Shown one piece after another: positions 1-5,098 of a stretch of 7,137 nucleotides of DNA; the stretch's first letter is position 1; each line of letters starts with the position of its first letter. This DNA is from Natrialbaceae archaeon Tc-Br11_E2g1 (GTDB taxonomy: Archaea; Halobacteriota; Halobacteria; Halobacteriales; Natrialbaceae): contig LKNC01000144.1 in assembly GCA_001564255.1 (NCBI GenBank), positions 1-7,137 on the forward strand. The letters are read 5' to 3'. The translations under genes were made by a program, and so were the position numbers. The notes beneath the pieces are model-generated. The model worked only from the letters and a program-made list of their open reading frames with translations. It had not been told where the DNA came from and searched no databases.

Positions 1-608
1 CCCGCCAGAACGAACGCCTCGATCGGTTCGCCTCCGTGATCAGCCACGACCTCCAGAACCCGATCAACGTGATCACCGGCTACGCCGACCTCATCGAGGA
101 AACCGGCGACGTCGACTACCTCGAGGAGGTCACGGCGGCCGCCGAACGGATGCAGCACATGCTCGACGACATGTTGACGCTCGCCCGGGAGGGGACCGCA
201 TTGGGCGACCTCGAAAGCGTCTCACTCGAGACGGTCGTCCGGAACGCCTGGAGTTCCGTCGACACCGGATCGGCCACACTCGAGACCCGCGACCTCGAGG
301 TCCTCGAGACCGATCCGGGCCGGCTCCAGCAGGTGTTCGAGAACCTCTTTCGGAACGCCGTAGAGCACGGCGGTCGAGACGTCTCCGTTCTCGTCGAGGG
401 GACGGCAGACGGGTTCGCGATCGAAGACGACGGCCCCGGGATCCCACCGGAGAACCGCGAGGCGGTCTTCGAGGAGGGGTACACCGGCGGTGACGGAACC
501 GGGATGGGGCTGTCGATCGTCAGGACCGTCGTCACCGCCCACGGCTGGGAGGTGTCGATCACCGACGGCGAGGACGGGGGCGCACGCTTCGAGATCGTAA
601 CCGACTAG
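1..608 (+). CDS. Sensor histidine kinase, C-terminal part (5' end outside window)
   Basis: This is the kinase core of a two-component sensor. It would autophosphorylate on a histidine and pass the phosphate to a response regulator that is not in view. The frame is open from position 3 to the TAG at 606-608, giving 201 visible residues with no start codon that must be real. A GTG at 36 lies inside the conserved HisKA helix and is not a credible start. Visible motifs are the H-box SHDLQNP (phospho-acceptor His codon 45-47), the N-box ENLFRNAVEHGG, the G1 box EDDGPGIP, and the G2 box GTGMGLSIV. The protein ends just after the HATPase_c fold, so no receiver domain follows. The missing N-terminus probably carries the sensor (often PAS or GAF domains in haloarchaeal kinases), but that is inference. 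The next gene has its own promoter, so co-transcription is not required. Confidence 0.93.
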   Translation, partial: RQNERLDRFASVISHDLQNPINVITGYADLIEETGDVDYLEEVTAAAERMQHMLDDMLTLAREGTALGDLESVSLETVVRNAWSSVDTGSATLETRDLEVLETDPGRLQQVFENLFRNAVEHGGRDVSVLVEGTADGFAIEDDGPGIPPENREAVFEEGYTGGDGTGMGLSIVRTVVTAHGWEVSITDGEDGGARFEIVTD

Positions 609-697
609 TCACGATCCCGGCGGCTAGCGTCGCGGTCTCCCCAGTATTGTCGGTTTCGTCGGGACGTCGTCCGTGGTATCCACACTATTCTCGCGTA

Positions 698-753
698 CAG
701 TATTGTACACTGTGCAGAATACTTTAACAGCCTCGAGTCCGTACTCCGGAGTA
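698..753 (+). promoter_or_regulatory. Probable leaderless promoter and operator-like repeats of the flavoprotein gene
   Basis: The sequence ACTTTAAC at 721-728 is a good archaeal TATA box about 26-30 bp before the ATG at 753, which places transcription initiation at or next to the start codon. Two symmetric elements flank it. ACAGT at 697-701 pairs with ACTGT at 709-713 upstream of the TATA box. A perfect 12-bp palindrome, TACTCCGGAGTA, spans 742-753 and ends on the first base of the start codon. The 9-mer CAGTATTGT occurs at 642-650 and again at 698-706. The rest of the 609-752 gap shows nothing else. Repressor binding is an inference from symmetry and position. Confidence 0.55.
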
Positions 754-2114
754 TGACCGAAACGTTCGTCGTAGTCGGTGGCGACGCGGCGGGAATGAGC
801 GCAGCGAGCAAGGTAAAACGCGAGGACCCCGAGATGGACGTGGTCGTCTTCGAGAGAGGCGAGTGGGTCTCCTATGCGGCCTGCGGGATGCCCTACTACG
901 TCAAAGGCGAGATCGAGGATCTCGAGGACCTCGTCACCGTGACCCCCGAACAGTTCCGTCAAAAGCGGGACGTCGACCTGCGGACGGGCCACGAGGTCCT
1001 CGCGATCGACCCCGACGCCGGGACGGTCACGGTCGAGGACGAGCACGGCGAGCGGTTCGACCAGCCCTACGATCACCTGCTGGTCGGTACGGGTGCGAGC
1101 GCGATCGAACCCCCCTTCGACGGTATCGGCCTCGAGGGCGTGTTCACGATCCACGACATGGACGAGGCCGACGCGATCGACGACTACCTCGAGGCCCACG
1201 AGCCCGAAACCGCCGCGATCGTCGGCGGCGGCTACGTCGGCGTCGAGATGGCCGAGGCGCTGGACGAACGGGGGCTGTCGGTCTCGATGTTCGAAATGTT
1301 GCCCCACATCCTCCAGCCGTTCGGGGAGGAGGCCGCCCGTGTCGTCGAAGGCCACCTTCGCGAGCAGGGCGTCGACCTCCACCTCGAGACGGCCGTCCAG
1401 GGCTTCGACGGCGACGGTCGGGTCGACCGGGTGGCCTTCGAGGCCGAAGACGGTCTCGAGGACGCCCCGGCGGACCTGGTGATCGTCGGCGTCGGCGTCG
1501 CGCCGAACACGTCACTCGCCGAGGAGGCCGGGATCGAACTCGGCGAGACGGGGGCGATCGCAGTAGACGAGTACGGCCGGACGAACAGAGCGGACATTTA
1601 TGCCGCCGGCGACTGTGCCGAGGCGACGAACGTCGTCACCGGCGAACCCGACCACGTCCCACTCGCGTTGACGGCGAACCGTGCCGGACGGGCGATCGGC
1701 CAGACCGTGGCTGGATCGCCGACACCCATCGGGGAGATCGCGGGGTCAGCCATCGTGAAGGCGTTCGATATCGGCGCCTCGAGGGCGGGAATCGTCGACG
1801 AAGAGCGGGCACGGGAGGCCGGCTTCGACCCCGTCTCGGTCTCGATCGACGCCTCCTCGCGCGCCCACTACTACCCCGGAGCGACCGACCTCACCGTGAC
1901 CCTGGTCGCCGACCGCGGGAGCGAACGGGTCCTCGGGGCGAGTCTCGCCGGCCCGGAGGGGCTAAAACGGATCGACACCGTGGCGACCGCCCTCGAGGCC
2001 GGGATGACCGTCTCCGAACTGCAACGTCTCGACCTGGCGTACGCACCACCCTTTAGCCCCGTCTGGGATCCGATCCTGACCGCCGGGAAGGTCCTCTCGG
2101 GGAACCTCGAGTAA
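753..2114 (+). CDS. CoA-disulfide reductase / NADH oxidase-like FAD-dependent pyridine nucleotide-disulfide oxidoreductase
   Basis: This cytoplasmic flavoenzyme of 453 aa has the usual length for the single-cysteine CoA-disulfide reductase/NADH oxidase family. The N-terminal FAD-binding Rossmann motif VVVGGDAAGMSAASK covers about residues 6-20. The redox cysteine is Cys44 in SYAACGMPYY, the family's single active-site Cys rather than a CxxxxC pair. The NAD(P)H-binding motif IVGGGYVGVEMAE lies around residue 155. The second FAD motif ADIYAAGDCAE follows around residue 280. The C-terminal dimerisation domain ends with LAYAPPFSPVWDP, matching the tyrosine-containing YAPP(Y/F) segment of CoA-disulfide reductases. 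Likely reactions are NAD(P)H-dependent reduction of CoA disulfide, polysulfide or related disulfides, or O2 reduction; sequence alone does not separate these. No rhodanese domain is fused. The ATG at 753 is supported by the FAD motif starting six residues in and by the TATA box 26 bp upstream. Confidence 0.88.
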   Translation: MTETFVVVGGDAAGMSAASKVKREDPEMDVVVFERGEWVSYAACGMPYYVKGEIEDLEDLVTVTPEQFRQKRDVDLRTGHEVLAIDPDAGTVTVEDEHGERFDQPYDHLLVGTGASAIEPPFDGIGLEGVFTIHDMDEADAIDDYLEAHEPETAAIVGGGYVGVEMAEALDERGLSVSMFEMLPHILQPFGEEAARVVEGHLREQGVDLHLETAVQGFDGDGRVDRVAFEAEDGLEDAPADLVIVGVGVAPNTSLAEEAGIELGETGAIAVDEYGRTNRADIYAAGDCAEATNVVTGEPDHVPLALTANRAGRAIGQTVAGSPTPIGEIAGSAIVKAFDIGASRAGIVDEERAREAGFDPVSVSIDASSRAHYYPGATDLTVTLVADRGSERVLGASLAGPEGLKRIDTVATALEAGMTVSELQRLDLAYAPPFSPVWDPILTAGKVLSGNLE

Positions 2115-2189
2115 GCGGTCCCTTCCCTCGAGGTGTTCGGTCGGCCACCGGGTTCAGAGTGAGTCGCGTGTTCCTCATGTGTTCATCAC

Positions 2190-2208
2190 TGGAGTGGATT
2201 CCACTCCA
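2190..2208. repeat. 19-bp palindrome at left edge of origin
   Basis: TGGAGTGGA and TCCACTCCA form perfect 9-bp arms around a single central T. The element ends 3 bp before the first leftward ORB-like box. It could be a protein-binding dyad or could form a small cruciform. Its arms are not part of the ORB consensus, so it appears to be a separate element. Confidence 0.7.
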
Positions 2209-2211
2209 CCA

Positions 2212-2230
2212 CACCCCACGTTTCCGTCGT
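2212..2230 (-). repeat. ORB-like box 1 (leftward)
   Basis: On the minus strand this reads ACGACGGAAACGTGGGGTG. The three bases before it on that strand (GAA) extend the match to boxes 6, 9 and 10, which share GAAACGACGGAA. It is the outermost left box and points away from the AT-rich centre. Confidence 0.8.
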
Positions 2231-2270
2231 TTCTTTCGTGCGCCGGGACGGGGATAATGGGCGCTATGGA

Positions 2271-2299
2271 CACCCACCCCACGTTTCCGACGTAATCGG
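2271..2299 (-). repeat. ORB-like box 2 (leftward), left arm of a perfect 29-bp inverted repeat
   Basis: On the minus strand this contains ACGTCGGAAACGTGGGGTGG. All 29 bases are the exact reverse complement of 2901-2929. Its right end adjoins the G-run GTGGGGAAGTGGGG at 2299-2312 on the plus strand, which may be a degenerate box in the opposite orientation. Confidence 0.85.
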
Positions 2300-2456
2300 T
2301 GGGGAAGTGGGGTCGACTGGAAACGGACCTTGAGAACCGGATCGGATCGATGGAGTGTCGAGAAGTCACCGCTACTCGCGGCGATAACCGCAGAATCGTC
2401 TGATCCTGGATAACCGTGAATAGGGCCTCGAGAACATCTCTAGCCGTCGTTTCGGC

Positions 2457-2560
2457 TGAAGAAACGAACTATACAGTTCTTTTCTTCAATGAAACGAAGC
2501 TAGCTTGGTGGGCTGTACGAAGTATCTATACTTGAATTAACTGGTTTCTTATTGGAATGG
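2457..2560. other. AT-rich segment with dyads: candidate DNA unwinding element
   Basis: By hand count, A+T is about 58% over 2461-2520 and 70% over 2521-2560, far above the surrounding coding DNA. Three symmetric elements are visible. A 14-nt inverted repeat with one mismatch and a 4-nt loop spans 2457-2470 and 2475-2488. A perfect 10-bp palindrome AAGCTAGCTT lies at 2497-2506. AAGTAT and ATACTT face each other across 2 nt at 2520-2533. Lying between opposed ORB sets, this is the best candidate for initial duplex melting. The first hairpin followed by a T-rich run could alternatively terminate transcripts. Confidence 0.6.
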
Positions 2561-2610
2561 TTGGGTCATGATCAGGTTGTGACATCAACTGTAATGGTCA
2601 GCGGTTGGAC

Positions 2611-2664
2611 AGTCAAGAGAGATGATTCTATCGAGTCAAGAGTCAAGAGAGATGATTCTATCGA
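2611..2664 (+). repeat. 24-bp direct repeat, 30-bp period, inside origin
   Basis: A 24-bp unit beginning AGTCAAGAGAGATGATTCTA occurs perfectly at 2611-2634 and 2641-2664. The 6-nt spacer (GTCAAG) repeats part of the unit, so AGTCAAG appears three times (2611, 2634, 2641). The unit is unrelated to the ORB-like boxes. It may be an accessory origin iteron or a recent slippage duplication. With only two units and no spacer variety it is not a CRISPR. Confidence 0.85.
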
Positions 2665-2761
2665 ACAGGGTACGGTCACGACAGGGGACCCTTCCGACTC
2701 GAGTTCCGAGAAGACTCCTCTGGAAAGACGGTACCGCCGGAAGACCACTCGTAACGGAAAT

Positions 2762-2783
2762 ACGACGGAAACGTGGGGTGGGT
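2762..2783 (+). repeat. ORB-like box 3 (rightward)
   Basis: The core is ACGACGGAAACGTGGGGTG followed by GGT. It is preceded by GAAAT, as is box 5 (shared 16-mer GAAATACGACGGAAAC). It is followed by AAGAG, similar to GAGAG after box 4, so the conserved unit runs a few bases beyond the core. Confidence 0.82.
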
Positions 2784-2807
2784 AAGAGAATAGGAAATCA
2801 CGATGGA

Positions 2808-2834
2808 TCGCGAATCGTAGGAAATCATTCGCGA
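2808..2834. repeat. Small inverted repeat between boxes 3 and 4
   Basis: TCGCGAAT at 2808-2815 and ATTCGCGA at 2827-2834 are perfect 8-bp arms around 11 nt. TAGGAAATCA occurs twice nearby (2791-2800 and 2818-2827). It could be an extra origin dyad; the functional evidence is weak. Confidence 0.4.
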
Positions 2835-2900
2835 GTATCGGATCGTGAGTTTCGTTTCCAACAGTCGGTATCGAACCCGTTTACCAACCCCTCTCCCCGC

Positions 2901-2929
2901 CCGATTACGTCGGAAACGTGGGGTGGGTG
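2901..2929 (+). repeat. ORB-like box 4 (rightward), right arm of the 29-bp inverted repeat
   Basis: It contains ACGTCGGAAACGTGGGGTGG and is the exact reverse complement of 2271-2299 over 29 bp, with 601 bp between the arms. The midpoint of the pair is near 2600, between the AT-rich segment and the direct repeats. This symmetry is the strongest single argument that the two box sets frame one functional unit. Confidence 0.87.
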
Positions 2930-3020
2930 AGAGCCGTCGACTCGTCGGAAGTGCGGTGATAGCTCTACGAACCTCGAGAAACGGTATATATCGGATTAGA
3001 CGCCCTGAGACACGAGAAAT

Positions 3021-3040
3021 ACGACGGAAACCCGGGGTCG
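3021..3040 (+). repeat. ORB-like box 5, next to the cdc6 promoter
   Basis: It reads ACGACGGAAACCCGGGGTCG, a hybrid between the upstream ACGTGGGG type and the downstream CCCCGGGG type. It ends about 14 bp before the TATA-like element of cdc6. Bound initiator would therefore sit beside the B-recognition region, suggesting autoregulation. Confidence 0.75.
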
Positions 3041-3051
3041 GAGAAGTCACC

Positions 3052-3088
3052 AGATTTATTTCATCCGGACGGAAAGTCACGGGACAGA
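3052..3088 (+). promoter_or_regulatory. Probable leaderless promoter of cdc6
   Basis: GATTTATT at 3053-3060 is a TATA-like element whose centre is about 30 bp before the ATG at 3088, the spacing expected when transcription begins at the start codon. No Shine-Dalgarno sequence is visible, which fits. A second TATA-like run, TATATAT at 2985-2991, lies about 100 bp upstream and could drive a longer transcript through box 5. Confidence 0.6.
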
Positions 3089-4332
3089 TGTCGCCTGACC
3101 CCTCCCCGGACGCCGTCAGTGATCCACTCTTCGAGTCCGGCCACCGGATCTTCGCCAACAAGGATCTGCTGAAGATCGGCCACGTCCCCGAGGCCGACCG
3201 CATCGTCGGCCGGGACGAAGAGATCGCAAAGCTCGCAAAGCGGTTGAACGGTGCCGTTCACGGCTACTCCCCCGAGAACGTGATGATCTACGGGAAAACC
3301 GGTGCGGGGAAGTCACTGGTCTCGAGACACGTCTGTCAGCGGGCGAAACGGGCCGCCAAAGAGGGCGTCGACATCGGGACCGCCTACATCGACTGTGCGG
3401 AGGACAACACCGAAACCCAGGCGATTTCCTCGCTTGCAGCGAAATTAAACGACGAAGCGATCACCGACCTCTCGGTTCCGTACACGGGGCTGAGCACCTC
3501 GAAGTACTACAAACTCCTCTGGCAGATCCTCGATTCCCGCTTTGACTCGGTCATCATCATCCTAGACGAGATCGATCTGATGGCCGACAACGATCTCCTG
3601 ATGAAACTCTCCCGGGCGGAAGAGGCGGGAAAGATCGACTGTTCGATCGGCATCATCGCGATCAGCAACAAGATCCAGTACGTCGATAATTTAAACGAAC
3701 GGATCAAGAGTAGCTTCCAACACCAGGAACTCCTGTTTAAGCCCTACGACGCGAACCAGCTCCGGGAGATCATGTACAACCGCGAGGACGCCTTCCAGGA
3801 GGCGGTCCTCTCCGACGACGTCATCCCGCTTTCGGCCGCCTTCGCCGCCCAGGAACACGGGGACGCCCGCAAGGCGATCGACATCCTCCGTCACGCCGGC
3901 GAGGTCGCCTACGAGGAAGACGACGATACGGTCCGTGAAGAACACGTCCGACAGGCCCAACAACACGCCGAGAAAGACCGCTTTCGGGAACTCATCCACG
4001 GTGCCCCGACCCAGGCGAAAGCCGCCTTGCTCGCACTCACCGAACTCACGATCAACTCACAGGACGACGCCTTCCTCACGAGCAGGGTCTACGATCAGTA
4101 CGAACACGTCTGTGATCACGTCGACATCGACGTCCTCTCCGTCCGGCGCTTTCGGGACATCCTCAAAGAACAGGCCTTCCTCGGCGTCGTCGAAATCGAG
4201 AAGATAAACAAAGGCAGTGCGGGCGGCATCCACCTCCAAAACCGCCTCATCGAGGACCCGGACGTCGTCCGTGAGACGATCCTGGAGGACAGCCGGATGC
4301 GAGACTGGACCGACGACGACGCCTCGAGGTGA
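3088..4332 (+). CDS. cdc6: Orc1/Cdc6 family replication initiator, AAA+ ATPase
   Basis: This 414-aa initiator would bind ORBs, load MCM helicase and start DNA replication. The N-terminal ~50 residues include the basic HRIFANKDLLKIGHVP segment. The AAA+ domain shows Walker A GKTGAGKS (69-76), Walker B ILDEID (158-163), the sensor 1 region IIAISNK (Asn194), and sensor 2 GDARKAID (258-265, Arg261). The C-terminal winged-helix DNA-binding domain occupies roughly residues 310-395, with SVRRFRDILKEQAFLGVVE as a plausible recognition region. The frame stays open upstream to about 2845, but that stretch translates ORB repeats (RRKRGVG, RRKPGVG). The ATG at 3088 gives MSPDPSPD with a TATA element at leaderless spacing, so it is preferred. 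Boxes lie directly before the promoter and 2 bp after the stop codon. Haloarchaea often carry several orc paralogues, and I cannot say which one this is. Confidence 0.95.
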   Translation: MSPDPSPDAVSDPLFESGHRIFANKDLLKIGHVPEADRIVGRDEEIAKLAKRLNGAVHGYSPENVMIYGKTGAGKSLVSRHVCQRAKRAAKEGVDIGTAYIDCAEDNTETQAISSLAAKLNDEAITDLSVPYTGLSTSKYYKLLWQILDSRFDSVIIILDEIDLMADNDLLMKLSRAEEAGKIDCSIGIIAISNKIQYVDNLNERIKSSFQHQELLFKPYDANQLREIMYNREDAFQEAVLSDDVIPLSAAFAAQEHGDARKAIDILRHAGEVAYEEDDDTVREEHVRQAQQHAEKDRFRELIHGAPTQAKAALLALTELTINSQDDAFLTSRVYDQYEHVCDHVDIDVLSVRRFRDILKEQAFLGVVEIEKINKGSAGGIHLQNRLIEDPDVVRETILEDSRMRDWTDDDASR

Positions 4333-4333
4333 A

Positions 4334-4395
4334 ACGACGGAACCCCGGGGTGTACGTCGGAACCCCGGGGTGTACGTCGGAAACCCGGGGTGGGA
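4334..4395 (+). repeat. ORB-like boxes 6, 7 and 8 in 20-bp tandem, directly after cdc6
   Basis: Three boxes begin at 4334, 4354 and 4374 with an exact 20-bp period, close to two helical turns, so bound proteins would sit on one face. Boxes 6 and 7 read ACGACGGAACCCCGGGGTGT and ACGTCGGAACCCCGGGGTGT. Box 8 has GGAAACCCGGGGTGGGA. The CCCCGGGG core of boxes 6 and 7 is itself palindromic. Box 6 starts 2 bp after the cdc6 stop codon. The likely role is initiator binding for control or titration, or as part of a bipartite origin. Confidence 0.88.
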
Positions 4396-4421
4396 GTCCG
4401 TCTCCGACTCCGGCGACCGAA

Positions 4422-4441
4422 ACGACGGAACCCCGGGGTGT
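4422..4441 (+). repeat. ORB-like box 9
   Basis: It reads ACGACGGAACCCCGGGGTGT, identical over 20 bp to box 6, and is also preceded by GAA in both cases. It starts 48 bp after box 8. Confidence 0.85.
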
Positions 4442-4467
4442 GCTGGGACGGGCTAAAAGCTTCCGAA

Positions 4468-4487
4468 ACGACGGAAACGTGGGGGGT
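4468..4487 (+). repeat. ORB-like box 10
   Basis: It reads ACGACGGAAACGTGGGGGGT, returning to the upstream ACGTGGGG type. With its GAA prefix it matches box 1 over 20 bases but in the opposite orientation. It ends 9 bp before the stop codon of the convergent metallopeptidase gene, so the five downstream boxes fill the whole gap between the two genes. Confidence 0.83.
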
Positions 4488-4496
4488 CAACCACGG

Positions 4497-4925
4497 TCAC
4501 TCGCCGTCGGTTTGCTCCTCGAGGACCCGGTGGGCGTAAAACGCCACCGAGAAATCCTGTGGGCTGGGTATCGCACAGGCGAGCCAGCCGATCGTCGCTA
4601 CGGTCGTCACGGGACGGTCGCCGAACGGGATCGTTCCCGCGAGCCCGGAGACGAACACGGGAACGGCGAGCGCCAGTGGCATCAACGCGGCGACCCGGAG
4701 GACCCAGGGTGGTTCGGTCCCGATCGGCCGGGGATTGACCCGCGCCCACCGACAGCTCGCCAGCGTCGTGACGACGCTGTCACCACGGTCGGGGAAGTAC
4801 TCGACGGTGTAGGCGACGCCCGCCAGACGAAGCACAAAGGCGTGTGCGTACTCGTGTGCGATCAACCCCACGGCCACGCTGGCAGCGAGGACGGGAACGG
4901 CGAGGAACACGTCCGGTCCGAACAT
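4497..4925 (-). CDS. Small HExxH membrane metallopeptidase-like protein (M50-like)
   Basis: This 142-aa hydrophobic protein has a zinc-metallopeptidase signature, HEYAH at residues 24-28, embedded in an N-terminal hydrophobic helix (about 6-35). This arrangement is seen in M50 site-2-type and related intramembrane peptidases. Two further hydrophobic stretches lie near 75-95 and 103-118. An SPQDFS segment with Asp124 near the C-terminus could supply the third zinc ligand, as the Asp of the M50 second motif does, but this assignment is tentative. It is shorter than typical M50 proteases and lacks PDZ or CBS domains. The substrate is unknown. The ATG at 4923-4925 has GATAAT on the minus strand about 28-33 bp upstream. 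It converges on cdc6 across the downstream ORB cluster, and the adjacency need not mean a shared function. Confidence 0.72.
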   Translation of the reverse strand: MFGPDVFLAVPVLAASVAVGLIAHEYAHAFVLRLAGVAYTVEYFPDRGDSVVTTLASCRWARVNPRPIGTEPPWVLRVAALMPLALAVPVFVSGLAGTIPFGDRPVTTVATIGWLACAIPSPQDFSVAFYAHRVLEEQTDGE

Positions 4926-4951
4926 CGGGTTACCCCCCGTCTCGAGGCGGC

Positions 4952-4958
4952 GATTATC
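4952..4958 (-). promoter_or_regulatory. TATA-like element of the metallopeptidase gene
   Basis: GATAATC on the minus strand lies about 27-33 bp before the ATG at 4925, which is leaderless spacing. It occupies one end of the 173-bp divergent gap (4926-5098) shared with the GTPase gene. It is a single weak match. Confidence 0.4.
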
Positions 4959-5069
4959 AGTTCGTCGGTTCCGGCCGGCGACGAACTCGGCTCACGTCTG
5001 CACTCGCGGGGACTGGAGTCGGTTGAGACTGTCGGCGTCCCATCGACCCGGCGGGGGCGATCGAAAGAC

Positions 5070-5075
5070 AGTTTT
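5070..5075 (+). promoter_or_regulatory. TATA-like element of the GTPase gene
   Basis: AGTTTT lies 24-29 bp before the ATG at 5099, which suits a leaderless start there better than the GTG at 5084. No ribosome binding site is visible before either codon. Confidence 0.4.
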
Positions 5076-5098
5076 CCCAACCCGTGATAGCTCCAGGC

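Larger units (their letters stand above)
2190..3060. other. oriC: Candidate replication origin upstream of orc1/cdc6
   Basis: This gene-free stretch has the textbook layout of an archaeal origin next to an initiator gene. ORB-like boxes at 2212-2230 and 2271-2299 read leftward. Boxes at 2762-2783, 2901-2929 and 3021-3040 read rightward. Between the two sets lie an AT-rich segment (about 70% A+T over 2521-2560, counted by hand) with several dyads, and a 24-bp direct repeat. A 19-bp palindrome marks the left edge. The adjacent protein is Orc1/Cdc6, the family that binds ORBs and recruits MCM. I saw no convincing gene inside; the open frames here read through repeat sequence. Origin function is inferred from layout and not demonstrated. 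The region 2115-2189 shows nothing recognisable. Confidence 0.85.

Noticed and set aside
36..38. GTG at 36 as histidine kinase start
   Set aside because: It lies inside the HisKA helix; the upstream codons (RQNERLDRFAS) continue the conserved domain, so the gene starts outside the window.
2271..2929. Terminal inverted repeats of a transposable element
   Set aside because: No transposase or target-site duplication lies inside or around; both arms are members of the ORB-like family.
2552..2930. Small plus-strand open frames in the origin (2552-2785 and 2622-2930)
   Set aside because: They translate the direct repeat and ORB-like boxes (both end ETWGG), have no recognisable domain, and lie in non-coding AT-shifted DNA.
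2845..3087. N-terminal extension of the cdc6 frame to an ATG at 2845
   Set aside because: The added 81 residues translate boxes 4 and 5 and are not Cdc6-like. The ATG at 3088 fits family N-termini and a leaderless promoter.
2676..3203. Minus-strand 175-codon open frame across the origin and the cdc6 start
   Set aside because: It reads through repeats and the antisense of cdc6, with no domain-like features.
4334..4441. CRISPR array reading of the regularly spaced repeats
   Set aside because: Units abut at 20 bp with no unique spacers, and the same unit occurs in both orientations upstream of cdc6.
4329..5087. 252-codon plus-strand frame after cdc6
   Set aside because: It runs through the ORB array and antisense to the metallopeptidase gene, whose HEYAH motif and hydrophobic pattern mark it as the real gene.
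5084..5098. GTG at 5084 as GTPase start
   Set aside because: The added MIAPG residues are not needed. ATG at 5099 places the P-loop at residue 8 and the TATA-like element at leaderless spacing.
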